Shown: piece by piece, positions 9,512 through 18,064 of the stretch
Numbering within the stretch: the first letter of the stretch is position 1
Layout of the letters: every line of letters starts with the position of its first letter
Source: CAWAND01 sp963727915
GTDB lineage: Bacteria > Chloroflexota > Anaerolineae > Anaerolineales > E44-bin32
NCBI GenBank assembly: GCA_963727915.1
Contig: CAVSID010000001.1
Location: 124,001 to 188,000 of the forward strand
DNA: 64,000 nt
Direction of reading: 5' to 3'
Position numbers and translations under genes: made by a program
Notes under the pieces: generated by a model
The model's input: the letters and a program-made list of their open reading frames with translations, nothing else
The model's database searches: none
What the model was told of the DNA's origin: nothing

Positions 9512-10510
9512 TCAAGCTAACGGGCTGAAAGTGTCGATTAGGAGCTCCACGCTCCCGCCCACGGGGTACAGGATCGGGCATGTGCAGCCGTGATCGATGT
9601 ACTCCTGGACCTTGCGCTGGGCGTCTTCTGGTGTGCCCGACGCCGTGATCCGTTCGACCAAGTCATCCGGAACGAAATGCTTGGCTTGCTGGATTTGCTC
9701 GTGGGTCGCCGGCCAGCCGAGGATCCCCTGGATCTCGTCGACCACATCCTGTGAGACGCCGCTGGCCTTGGCAATATGTGGCTGTTGCGCCAGGTACTGA
9801 GTGAGCAGTTCGCGGCTGGTATCGAGCGCTTTGGCCCGGTCGGGATCCACCGATGCCACCACCAATTGCGGCCGATCGATGCTCTCCAAGCTGCGACCCG
9901 CCCTGGCTGCGCCCGCTTCAAGTTGTTCCATGGCGGGGTCGTTGTATGCAGGCGGCACGCAGTAGTTCATCACGACACCGTCGGCGATCTCGCCAGCCAA
10001 CTCCATCATCTTGGGGCCCGTGGCTCCAATATAGATCGGCACGTTGCGCGGTTCACGACGCCCGTGGACGACATCCAGCTCGATACCGTCCACATGGTGG
10101 AACTCGCCATGAAAGGTCACTCGCTCCATGTTGAGCAACCTTCGCAAGACCTCCACGGTCTCCTTCATCGCCGTCAGGGGTTTCCTGCGCTGTATGCCAA
10201 CGTTCTGGGCCAGCGGATCCCACCAGGCGCCGATACCGCAGATCACGCGATTGGGTGCCAAGTCGTCCAGGGTGAGGAAGGTAGATGCCAGAAGGCCAAT
10301 GTTGCGGGTCCAATTGTTGATTACCCCGGAGCCCACCTTGATCTTCTCTGTCACGGCGGCGTAGGCAGCCATGGGCACGATGGCATCCCGCACCAGGCGC
10401 GATTCCGCCTGCCAGACAGCTTCAAACCCTTTGTCCTCGGCATAGCGTGCGTAGGCCAATCCGTCGCGCAGGTCGTGTGCATCTTGAAGATAGAGCGCCA
10501 CTCGCTTCAT
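9512..10510 (-). CDS. LLM-class oxidoreductase, probably F420-dependent
   Basis: This 332-residue TIM-barrel protein belongs to the luciferase-like monooxygenase family, in the branch of methylenetetrahydromethanopterin reductase and F420-dependent dehydrogenases. Visible marks are KVGSGVINNWTRN near residue 60 (a non-prolyl cis-peptide region in relatives) and NVPIYIGATGPKMMELAGEI near 150-170. The start overlaps the stop of cofC in an ATGA, and the whole upstream operon makes coenzyme F420. F420H2 is therefore the likely hydride donor, though FMN use cannot be excluded by eye. The substrate is unknown. Confidence 0.82.
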   Translation of the reverse strand: MKRVALYLQDAHDLRDGLAYARYAEDKGFEAVWQAESRLVRDAIVPMAAYAAVTEKIKVGSGVINNWTRNIGLLASTFLTLDDLAPNRVICGIGAWWDPLAQNVGIQRRKPLTAMKETVEVLRRLLNMERVTFHGEFHHVDGIELDVVHGRREPRNVPIYIGATGPKMMELAGEIADGVVMNYCVPPAYNDPAMEQLEAGAARAGRSLESIDRPQLVVASVDPDRAKALDTSRELLTQYLAQQPHIAKASGVSQDVVDEIQGILGWPATHEQIQQAKHFVPDDLVERITASGTPEDAQRKVQEYIDHGCTCPILYPVGGSVELLIDTFSPLA

Positions 10511-11142
10511 GTTCCTGGAATCTCCTCGGCGGCTTTGATCGGCTGTCCCTGCTCTGACCTGAGGATCTCAAGGTCTTCAGGCAAATCCACGTCAAGGGCG
10601 AGCGATGGCAGCTCGCATACCTCCAACCTGGCACCCGAAGATTTCGCCCGAGCGACGTGCCTGGAGAAGCTGTTCGGGCCGAAATCATATTCTATCAAAC
10701 CAGGCGGCGCCGACAGCAAAGCGTTCGTCCCGGTTCCGTGTCTGTCCGGCGCGACGACCACTACCGGAGGGTCATGGGCCAGGGAGAGCAGGTGTTCCAC
10801 GTCCGCACGTGTGATAAGAGGCAAGTCGGCGGGCAGAATCAGCACCCGAGAAACGCCATACCCCCTCGCCACCAGAGTCGCGCGGATCAAGGCGCGGTTG
10901 AGCTCTGGTGTTCCGTTCTCCTGGACGGTCCGCGCGCCGAACTCACGCGCCACAGACAGGGCCATCGAATCACGGCTTATCACCAGCGTGTGTTCGACTT
11001 CCGGCACGTCTCGGAGCACGTCCAAGGTGTGCGTAAGAAGCTCCCGGCTCAACAGAGCCCGCTCTTCCACCGACAACACACCGGCGAGCCTCGATTTGGA
11101 TCGGCGCAGGGGTTTAACAGGCACAATCGCCCAAAGCGTCAC
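10507..11142 (-). CDS. cofC: 2-phospho-L-lactate / phosphoenolpyruvate guanylyltransferase (F420 biosynthesis)
   Basis: The 211-residue CofC/FbiD protein activates phospholactate or phosphoenolpyruvate with GTP to a guanylylated diphosphate, releasing pyrophosphate. This is the entry step for the F420 side chain. The nucleotidyltransferase start WAIVPVKPLRRSKSRLAGVL (residues 4-23) has the K-x3-KSRL pattern. VLILPADLPLIT (about 102-113) provides the metal-binding Asp, and GTGTNALLSAPP follows. It is ATGA-coupled on both sides, with cofD upstream and the LLM oxidoreductase downstream. Confidence 0.92.
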   Translation of the reverse strand: MTLWAIVPVKPLRRSKSRLAGVLSVEERALLSRELLTHTLDVLRDVPEVEHTLVISRDSMALSVAREFGARTVQENGTPELNRALIRATLVARGYGVSRVLILPADLPLITRADVEHLLSLAHDPPVVVVAPDRHGTGTNALLSAPPGLIEYDFGPNSFSRHVARAKSSGARLEVCELPSLALDVDLPEDLEILRSEQGQPIKAAEEIPGT

Positions 11143-12092
11143 AGGATTGTCTCCGTTTTCAGCAAGGCAGTGGCAAGACCCAGTACATCTTCAGCAAGCG
11201 CCGCCCGCGCCGCTCCGTCAAGCATAACGGTCCCGGTCACGAGCGTCTGAATTCCCATCTCACGGATGGATGCGGCGAAATCTTCGTCCTGGTTGTCAAT
11301 CACGAACCCGTCGAGCAGGTCGTTGAAGTGCCCGGCGACGGCCGCCGCATCAGCCCGCAATCCGAGCTCCCGGGCCATCTTAGCTGCCGGCCCCTTGATG
11401 GCTCGCCCCCCGACGATGGGCGAGACCCCCAAAACGGGTTTTGATGTGATGGCCTGGCGCACGCCGGGCACATTCAGGATAGGATCAAGGCTGACCCAGG
11501 GATTGGACGGGCAGAACACAACCACATCGGCCCATGTTAACGAATCCAGTACACCCGGAGCCGGCTGCGCCCGTGAGGCGCCTTCAAAGCGAAATCCCTT
11601 GACTTTGGGCTCGCATCGTCTGGCCACGAAGTAGGTCTGAAAAGAAAGATCGCCCTCGTCGGTTTCAACCACTGTTGGTATGGAATCATCGCTCATCGGC
11701 AGAACGGAAACGGTCACACCCAGAGCGCGCGACACCTGCTGGACGAAACCGCTCAGGGTCATCCCCTCGTGAAGCGCCTGAGTCCGAAGCACATGCAGCG
11801 CAACGTCCTTGTCCCCCAATCGAAACCAATCTGGCCCGCCCATGGCCTTCAGACTCTCCATGAAGTGCCAGCTGTCGTCCGCTCGCCCCCAGCCCGTTTC
11901 GGGATTGGCGATACCGGCCAATGTGTACAGGACCGTGTCCAGGTCGGGGCAGATGTGTAGGCCCAGGTGGTCGAAATCGTCCCCGGTATTGACGACGGCC
12001 CTGAGGTGGCCGGGAGGCAGCACGGCCGCCAGGCCGTCAATGAGCTTGGCCCCCCCGACACCCCCGGCCAGAGCAGTTACCTTCAGCGCCAC
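11139..12092 (-). CDS. cofD: 2-phospho-L-lactate transferase (F420 biosynthesis)
   Basis: CofD/FbiA transfers the guanylyl-activated three-carbon phosphate to Fo (7,8-didemethyl-8-hydroxy-5-deazariboflavin). The frame opens further upstream, but those extra residues are only the nitroreductase tail in another frame. I place the start at GTG 12092, giving VALKVTALAGGVGGAKLIDG, the family N-terminus, with GAGG about 8 nt upstream. That yields 317 residues, a normal length. Other marks are VNTGDDFDHLGLHICPDLDT and FCPSNPWVSLDPIL. The start lies 10 nt inside the end of the FbiB-like reductase gene, and the stop overlaps cofC as ATGA. Confidence 0.93.
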   Translation of the reverse strand: MALKVTALAGGVGGAKLIDGLAAVLPPGHLRAVVNTGDDFDHLGLHICPDLDTVLYTLAGIANPETGWGRADDSWHFMESLKAMGGPDWFRLGDKDVALHVLRTQALHEGMTLSGFVQQVSRALGVTVSVLPMSDDSIPTVVETDEGDLSFQTYFVARRCEPKVKGFRFEGASRAQPAPGVLDSLTWADVVVFCPSNPWVSLDPILNVPGVRQAITSKPVLGVSPIVGGRAIKGPAAKMARELGLRADAAAVAGHFNDLLDGFVIDNQDEDFAASIREMGIQTLVTGTVMLDGAARAALAEDVLGLATALLKTETIL

Positions 12093-12697
12093 AGGACAAC
12101 CTCGTCCAGCGTCCTGCGATCCCGATCGCGGCCTGCCTCGTCCGGGTAGCCTAAGGCGATCATCCCTTGGGCCTCCCAATCAGATGGAAGATCCAATTCC
12201 TGGCGCACAATGACCGGCGTGAACAATGGCGAGCACAGCCAGCATGCGCCAAGGCCTTCAGCGTGAGCGGCTAGCAGCAGCTGCCCGCCCGCCAAAGCGG
12301 CGCTCTGGACGGCCATGGTGTGCTCAGCGGTCCGACGGTCGCCATCCGGGTAGCTATCCATGTCCTGCATAGTGAGGAACAACATCACCACAGCCGCTGC
12401 ACCCAGCATCCGGTCACGGCCGCGGGCCACAATTCGTTCGATCTCATCTGGCGGCAGACCATCGCGTGCCAGATCAGCCCGAAATGTTTCCGACATGGTC
12501 GCAATCAATTGTCTCCGAAGTTCATCATCCTGCAGCACGACGAACCGCCACGGCTGTCGATTGTGGGCCGATGGGGCCCGGCAGGCAGCCTCCAGGATCC
12601 GCCGCAGGACCGCCCTCTCAAGAGGTTGGTCGGTGAACTTGCGGATGGAGCGCCGGGTAGCGACAAGCTCCTGGAAGGCTTTCTGGGTATCTGTCAC
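12083..12697 (-). CDS. Nitroreductase-fold protein matching the FbiB C-terminal domain (dehydro-F420 reductase)
   Basis: This 204-residue nitroreductase-fold protein opens with VATRRSIRKFTDQPLE and ACRAPSAHNRQPWRFVVLQD, the FMN-binding marks. It closes with LGYPDEAGRDRDRRTLDEVV. In Actinobacteria FbiB fuses an F420:glutamate ligase (CofE) to a nitroreductase domain that reduces dehydro-F420-0. Here the two halves appear as separate genes in one operon, with cofE at 13235-14018. The start is ATGA-coupled to the PPOX gene and the end overlaps cofD. Because cofC family enzymes can use phosphoenolpyruvate, this reductase would be needed to make mature F420-0 (inference from the established bacterial pathway). 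Confidence 0.87.
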   Translation of the reverse strand: MTDTQKAFQELVATRRSIRKFTDQPLERAVLRRILEAACRAPSAHNRQPWRFVVLQDDELRRQLIATMSETFRADLARDGLPPDEIERIVARGRDRMLGAAAVVMLFLTMQDMDSYPDGDRRTAEHTMAVQSAALAGGQLLLAAHAEGLGACWLCSPLFTPVIVRQELDLPSDWEAQGMIALGYPDEAGRDRDRRTLDEVVLWR

Positions 12698-13092
12698 CTG
12701 TTGGTAAAGAAAGACTTGGCCCTAATTGTGTAGATGACCCGGGTTTGTCCTTCGGTCGATCTCGGAAAGCGATCAACCCCGTGGTACTTCAAAGCCAGAT
12801 GGTCCAAATGAGCCTTGGCGTCTGCCTCGGTTCGGGCGACGACCTCGCCGCGTACCTGAAGATAGCGATAGGGATTTTCGGGATCGATGATCGTGAGCGC
12901 CACTGCGCCTCGCTGGAGCATATTTCTATCCTTGATATTCCCGCTGGTCGTGTTCACTCTGAAGTCGCCATCCAGGACGTCAAACCACATGGGTGTCGCG
13001 TGCGGGCGTCCATCGGGCATCAATGTGGCCAGCACAGCGAAGGCCCTCTTATCGAACGACACCAAGTCCTGGGCTGATTCTGGGATTTGCAT
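12694..13092 (-). CDS. PPOX-class F420-dependent oxidoreductase (FDOR, split beta-barrel)
   Basis: The gene encodes about 132 residues when started at ATG 13092, which has GGAGG 11 nt upstream; an upstream ATG at 13128 is possible but less convincing. The split beta-barrel flavin/deazaflavin reductase fold is marked by FAVLATLMPDGRPHATPMWF and by VALTIIDPENPYRYLQVRGE. This matches the PPOX-class F420-dependent enzyme group. The substrate is unknown. It lies 142 nt downstream of cofE and is ATGA-coupled to the FbiB-like reductase, so it is the operon's own F420 user or a cofactor-handling protein. Confidence 0.85.
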   Translation of the reverse strand: MQIPESAQDLVSFDKRAFAVLATLMPDGRPHATPMWFDVLDGDFRVNTTSGNIKDRNMLQRGAVALTIIDPENPYRYLQVRGEVVARTEADAKAHLDHLALKYHGVDRFPRSTEGQTRVIYTIRAKSFFTNR

Positions 13093-13234
13093 GCCAGGGT
13101 GAACCTCCGAGGCCAATTGCCACAGCACCGGAGTGGAAGGGAGGCCCTTCCACGATAGCGCCGGCCCTCACGGGCACCGGCACCTCCTATTCTAACGGAT
13201 TGGCGCTTCCACCTGAATCACCCCTTTGTCTCCC

Positions 13235-14018
13235 CTAGCGGAACAGGTCCTCCGATTTGGGCCGCAGAAGCTCGCCCAGGGAGCCATCCCGCAGGGGATA
13301 GGGCAAACCGCGCACATGCACGAACGGGCGCCCCTCATCGGCCTGACCCATCAGCGCCGATGCCGCCGCGGCCAGTTCGTCTGCCAAACCAACTTGGGTG
13401 ATCTTTAGCGGCTCGCCGAAACAGGTCTGGCCGCCCCCTCAGATCCAACAGCGCCGGGAAGTGAAACACGCCAATCGCTACACCCACCGTTCCCATGCGC
13501 CAGGCACGTCCGTGGGAATCGATGATCAGGACGCCAACTTCAGCTCCGGTTGCCGCTTCGAGAGTTTGGCCGAGGCGCCGGGCCGATGCATCCGGGTCCT
13601 GCGGCAGGAGAAGAACCCATGGTTCGTCTTCTCGGCCTGGCTCGCCGGCCACGTTCGAGTGGTCGACTCCGGCGTTGGCGCTGACGAACCCCAGCCGGTG
13701 CTCGACCACCAACACACCGGAGTGAGACCGGAGGACTTCGGAGCTTTCACCCAGAACAACCTCGACCAGGCGGGGGTCCTTGCCGACGTCTTGCGCCAGG
13801 CTGATGGCCTGGGGAGAAGCTACGACATCGTTGAGACAGACCAACCGCCCCTCGGACTTGGAAACCACCTTTTGGGCAACCACCAAGACATCACCCGATT
13901 GGAGAGCTATGCCACAGGCCTGCAATCCGGCCCGGACCAAGGCCGACAAATCGTCCCCCGGATGCACCAGCGGCACATCAGGCAGCGCGGTCAGCGTGAG
14001 TTGGTATGGGGCCGTCAC
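13235..14018 (-). CDS. cofE: Coenzyme F420-0:L-glutamate ligase (one frame break)
   Basis: CofE adds glutamates to F420-0 using GTP. The main frame shows DVLVVAQKVVSKSEGR (about 43-58), the conserved EHRLGFVSANAGVDHSN with metal/GTP ligands, then IDSHGRAWRMGTVGVAIGV. After DLRGRPDLF the reading continues one frame over as GEPLKITQVGLADELAAAAS and ends SEDLFR at a TAG at 13235. The break is at 13418-13421, where one base too many appears in a T-run. Restored length is about 260 residues, normal for CofE. The start overlaps the npdG-like stop as ATGA. The adjacent FbiB-C-like protein completes what is one fused protein in mycobacteria. Confidence 0.9.
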
Positions 14019-14683
14019 TTCTTCAGTCCCACTACCTTGATTGATCCACGCAGGGATTTGTAGTGCTTGTTCATGCGGATGATCACGGCCGTCAGGCCTT
14101 CGATAACCACGGCGTTGTCGAGTCCGCCAGCGAAGTAGCCGTTCATCCCGGCGCCCTCTGCCAGTTTGATGACTTCCTCGGCAGCGGCCTCATCATCGGC
14201 GCAGATCAACACGTCCACATCGATGGGTTCTTCGGGTTTCTTCTTTAACACGAAGGCCGGCGCGGTTTGGAAGCCCGCCACGACGCGCACTCCCTCCCCG
14301 AGGATCTCCTGGGCGGTGCGTGCCGCCGACGGCGGCTCCGGCGGCCGGGCGTCGCGAAAGTCCACCCGGGCCGTCGTATCCACCAGAATCTTGCCCTGCA
14401 GATCATCCTTGAGACTCTTCAGGGCGGCGTCGTGGGCCGTGTAGTCCACGGTCAAGATGGCGATATCTGCTTTGCGAGCTGCATCCGCATTCTCCATCCC
14501 CTGGATGGTATCGAGGCCGAGCTCTTCATTGAGTTGGGCGGCCACCCCTTGCGCCTTCTCAGCCTGCCGAGATCCGATCAGGACCTGGTATCCGGCTTTG
14601 GCCCAACGGCTCGCCAGCGCCGGGCCCGACTGCCCGGTGCCCCCCAAGACGGCCAGGGTCAGGATCAAACGTTCGTCAGTCAT
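14015..14683 (-). CDS. npdG: NADPH-dependent F420 reductase
   Basis: This 222-residue Rossmann-fold protein interconverts NADPH/NADP+ and F420H2/F420. The N-terminus LTLAVLGGTGQSGPALASRW has the GxGxxG-like loop, and LIGSRQAEKAQ contains the Ser-Arg pair that binds the NADPH 2'-phosphate. Later IAILTVDYTAH, VRVVAGFQTAP and the C-terminal ITVIIRMNKHYK-like end fit the family. It is the first gene of the ATGA-linked F420 operon, supplying reduced cofactor to the FDOR and LLM enzymes encoded downstream. It starts only about 28 nt after the SsnA-type gene ends. Confidence 0.9.
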   Translation of the reverse strand: MTDERLILTLAVLGGTGQSGPALASRWAKAGYQVLIGSRQAEKAQGVAAQLNEELGLDTIQGMENADAARKADIAILTVDYTAHDAALKSLKDDLQGKILVDTTARVDFRDARPPEPPSAARTAQEILGEGVRVVAGFQTAPAFVLKKKPEEPIDVDVLICADDEAAAEEVIKLAEGAGMNGYFAGGLDNAVVIEGLTAVIIRMNKHYKSLRGSIKVVGLKK

Positions 14684-14710
14684 GTACCCTCCAGAATCTC
14701 GTCCGACGCC

Positions 14711-16067
14711 CTAGTCGGGCGGTACGTTCTGGTTGTACCGTGCCCAAACGGCGGGAACACGCTCACGAGCCTTGGCCATGATTTCGGCTTCGTCCAGGGT
14801 CAGCAGCTCTCGGTCCCGCATGAGCAGGCGGCCGTCGACCATCGTGGCGGTCACCATCAATTCGTGGAAACCAAACACAATATGCCAGGGGAGGTTGCCT
14901 GCATGGACTGGCGTCGTGGGATGGTAGTTCACCAGGATCAAATCGGCCCGGGCACCGGTCTGGATAACGCCGAGCGGCGCCCCCGGGAAGAAGCCGCTCG
15001 CCAACGCTGCGTTGTTCACGACGGCCATCTGGGCCAGTTTGTCGGCCGGCATGCGGCGCGGATCACGATGCCACACTTTGTGCAGCAGGTAAGCCGTCTT
15101 CCATTCTTCCCACATGGCGTTGGAGAACCCATCGTTGCCCAGGCAAACCCGCACGCCCATGCGCAAGAGCGAATCGACGTCCGCCACGCCGACGCCGTTG
15201 TTCATATTGGAGCGGGGCTGATGGCTGACCCAGCTTCCGCACTCCGCCAGAAGTTCCATCTCGCGTCCGTCCACATGGATGGCATGCGCCACGATTGTGC
15301 GTTGGTCGAGAATTCCGTGTTCAAGCAAGCGGTCGACGATGCGCGAACCTGATTTCTGAAGACTATCGTACTCGTCGGCTTCATGCTCAGCGACATGGAT
15401 ATGAAATGCCGTGTCCGCAGGTGCGGCCCGACGGCAGGCATCCAAGCTCTCGTCGGACAGCGTCAGGCTGGCGTGCAGGCCAAAAGCAGCCGCCACGCGC
15501 CCGCCGGCGACCGAGCCGGTCGAGCAGCGCTCGATGAAGCGCACATTCTCTTCCCGTCCGGACGCCGATTTGGCTTCGCCATCCCGATCGGTGACTTCGT
15601 AGCACAAGACGGCCCGCAATCCGGAACGGTCGACGGCATCGGCGATTGTGTCCAGAGATCCGGCAATGGCGTTGGGGGAGGCATGATGATCGATCAAGGT
15701 GGTCGTGCCGTGGCGGATGGCGTCCACCAGGCAAACCAGCGCCGAGTAGCGCACATCTTCGTCATCCAGAGCTTTGTCGAGCGGCCACCACAGTTTTCGA
15801 AGCACATCTGGGAAATCTCGCGGCGGGCGGCCGGGAATGGCCATGCCGCGGGCGAACGCGCCATAGAAGTGCGTATGGGCACAGATGTTGCCGGGCATCA
15901 ACCATTGGCCTCGCCGCGTCCAGCGTTTCCTCGTCGGGGTGCGCCTGGGCCAGCTCGGCGGTCGGCCCTACGGCATCGATTGTGCCATTTTTCACAAATA
16001 GGGAATGGTCTTCGAGGATTTGGTTGGGCTGACCCCAGGTGACCAGGCAGGCGTGGGTGATGAGCAT
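14711..16067 (-). CDS. ssnA: SsnA-type amidohydrolase (one frame break)
   Basis: This metal-dependent amidohydrolase of the TRZ/ATZ/cytosine-deaminase group is most like SsnA, which lies in purine-degradation islands and is thought to hydrolyse a ring-opened or amidine intermediate. The N-terminus MLITHACLVTWGQPNQILED is in one frame. Near 15900-15915 the frame shifts by one extra base, and the protein continues GQWLMPGNICAHTHFYGAFA with the HxH metal motif. Later motifs are TTLIDHHASPNA, FHIHVAEHEADEYDS, TIVAHAIHVDGREM and VCLGNDGFSNAMWEEWKTAY. The start at 16067 follows AGGAG by about 6 nt. The gene has its own promoter about 340 nt upstream. Confidence 0.85.
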
Positions 16068-16405
16068 CATCAACTCCTGGATGCTACGCGCTTCGCGCTG
16101 GGCCAGCGCGAGCATAGCCAGAGCAGCGGTTTACAACGCAGTTTAGAACGGTGGGAAATCAGCTGGTGAGGGGGCTGCGGCACGCCGGGAGAGGCGGAGG
16201 GGATCATGCTCGCCCCGCCGACATTGGTGGTGGCATTGTGTGCGGTATTGACAATTCGGGCCTCGTGCCGTCCCATGCCCGGTCTCGTCCCGGGCACGTA
16301 GTTGTGCCTATCGGCAGCCAGCGCCTGGCTGGACCGTGAATTCAACCAACCGCCCATGAGGCACGCTATGCTGGCGGTGCAGGAGCGGTGGATGAATCCG
16401 CGGCA
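16068..16405 (-). promoter_or_regulatory. Long 5' leader of ssnA (candidate regulatory RNA) containing a GC hairpin
   Basis: If transcription starts about 7 nt after the -10 at 16412-16417, about 338 nt of leader precede ssnA. It holds no convincing gene. A hairpin at 16277-16295 has a 6-bp GCCCGG/CCGGGC stem and 7-nt loop, flanked by a CGTGCC/GGCACG pair. I tested it by eye against guanidine, purine, Moco, cobalamin and T-box signatures and found no match. Length and position upstream of a purine-pathway enzyme make regulation plausible, but this is inference. Confidence 0.35.
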
Positions 16406-16411
16406 AGCGTC

Positions 16412-16440
16412 ATTCTAGCACGCAGATTCGAGGGAAACAA
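16412..16440 (-). promoter_or_regulatory. Putative promoter of ssnA
   Basis: On the minus strand TTGTTT (16435-16440) and TAGAAT (16412-16417) are separated by 17 nt, matching the sigma-70-type layout with a 5/6 -10 hexamer. It lies in the gap between hydantoinase and ssnA. Confidence 0.5.
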
Positions 16441-16475
16441 ACCCACCGCCCTTCGCCACCTCCAGACCTGCTGTC

Positions 16476-17901
16476 CTAGACGATTGCGGCGCCCGAGAGC
16501 CGGTGCTGAAAGCGGCCCATGCCGGGTTTACCAAGCCATCGGTTGCCATCGACGATCATTTCCCCGCGCAGGAACACTTTTTCGGGGAACCCCTGCAGTT
16601 CCCAGCCTTCGAAAAGATTGTAGTCCGTGCGATGCTTGGCATGGGCGACGCCGTACGTCAGCCGCCGTTCCGGATCCCAGATCACGATATCGGCGTCCGC
16701 CCCCGGCACAAGTGCACCTTTGCGAGGGTAGAGGCCGAAGATCTTGGCAGGATTCGTGCTGGTGAGCGCCACGAATTGGTTGGGAGTCAGGCGCCCTTGG
16801 CCCACGCCGTATGACCACAGAACCGGGAGCCGATCCCCGACCCCAGGCAGGCCATTGGGGATCTTGGTGAAGTCCTCGGCGCCGAGCTCCTTGCCAGGGA
16901 TGGCCACCGGTTGTCCCTCATATTCAATCGGCTTCGTGCCATCAAAGAAGAACGGACAGTGGTCGGTGCCCACCGTCTGAATCACGTCACGGCTCAGACC
17001 CTGCCACAATCCGCGTTGGTCATCCGGCGTGCGGATCGGCGGGGAACACACCCACTTGGCGCCGTCGGGGCGTGAAAGCAGGTCATCACTAAAGAAGAGA
17101 TATTGAGGGCAGGTCTCGCCCATCACCGGCAGCCCTTTTGACCTCGCGTAGGCCAGTTGATCGACCTCACCGGCGGTGTTCATATGCACAACGTACAGGG
17201 GAGAATCGGCCTGAGCCGCCAGGGCAACTGCTCTGAGGAAAGCCTCAACTGCTCCCCAGGCGGGCCTGGTGCGTGCATGGTACTCAGCCGATGTATGGCC
17301 AGCCGCCAGGGCTTCGCGTACAAGCACGTCAATCACATCGCCATTCTCGCCGTGCAGCATGGTGAGCATGCCGTGCTCGGCACCTCGCCGCATCACCTGA
17401 AAGATCTCCCCGTCCTGCAGCCTGAGCCTTCCGTTGTAGGCCGTGAACACTTTGAGGGTGGTGATTCCCAGGTCCACCAAGGACGGTATTTCGTCGAGAA
17501 CCTGCTGGTCGAGGCGGGTGATGTTGGCATGGAATCCGAAGTCGATTGCCGCCCGTCCATCCGCCCGCTCGTGCCAGGCGTCAACGCCCGCTCGCAAACT
17601 TCCCTCGTCGAGCTGAGGGACGAAGTCAAGACGCGGTAGTGGTTCCCCCAAAGGCCGCTGCCTTGTGGCCAGTGTAGTGGTCATCGGATGACACTGTGTC
17701 GAACATGGGCAGGTTGAAGTGGGTGTGCGGATCGATGCCGCCCGGCATCACGAGTTTGCCGCTGGCGTCGACCACTTCCCCGTCCTCGCCATCGAAGTGC
17801 TCGCCGATGGCGACGATGCGCTGGTCATCGATCAGGATGTCGGCCGAAAAGGTTTCTTCGGCGGTGATCAGGGTGCCACCCTGGATCACTGTGCTTCCCA
17901 T
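16476..17901 (-). CDS. hyuA: Dihydropyrimidinase / hydantoinase (one frame break)
   Basis: This cyclic amidohydrolase of about 475 residues opens hydantoin or dihydropyrimidine rings. Metal ligands are visible: GGIDPHTHFNLPMF (HxH, about residue 59-61), the carboxylated-lysine segment TTLKVFTAYNG, VVHMNTAGEVD, and TVGTDHCPF with the catalytic Asp. The frame breaks at about 17632-17645 after AAAFGGTTT, resuming RLDFVPQLDEGSLRAG, consistent with one extra base. GGAGG lies 8 nt before the ATG. HyuA homologues are part of the E. coli yge/ygf purine island. Here it lies upstream of ssnA in the same direction, with a 400-nt gap between them. Confidence 0.9.
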
Positions 17902-17952
17902 GTTCGTTTCCTCCGCCCCTACCGGTGGACTTCGAGACTGACGGGCACCAAC

Positions 17953-17958
17953 ATTATA
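17953..17958 (-). promoter_or_regulatory. -10 element upstream of hyuA
   Basis: A perfect TATAAT occurs on the minus strand 51 nt before the hydantoinase start codon. No good -35 is visible at 16-18 nt, where the sequence is GC-rich. Confidence 0.4.
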
Positions 17959-18016
17959 GGCCCCCGGACGGCGGGAAGGTGCCCTGGCGGCGGATCAGGA
18001 AGAGGGTCTAAATCGC

Positions 18017-18041
18017 AAAGGCAGCCCGATGGGCTGCCTTT
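18017..18041 (-). terminator. Rho-independent terminator after the zinc-ribbon gene
   Basis: An 11-bp perfect stem AAAGGCAGCCC/GGGCTGCCTTT closes a 3-nt loop 23 nt beyond the stop of the 18065-18583 gene. It separates the DUF2207 unit from the hydantoinase unit. The symmetric A/T ends mean it could work in both directions. Confidence 0.75.
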
Positions 18042-18064
18042 GTATGCGCCGAACAACACCGGGT

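Noticed and set aside
16263..16300. Possible guanidine-II (mini-ykkC) hairpins: on the minus strand GGGACGAG and GGGACGGC lie close together.
   Set aside because: The ACGR tetraloops are not closed by the required GG/CC pairs, and only one real stem forms.
16070..16357. A 95-codon minus-strand frame in the ssnA leader.
   Set aside because: No ribosome site, no domain, and composition unlike neighbouring genes.
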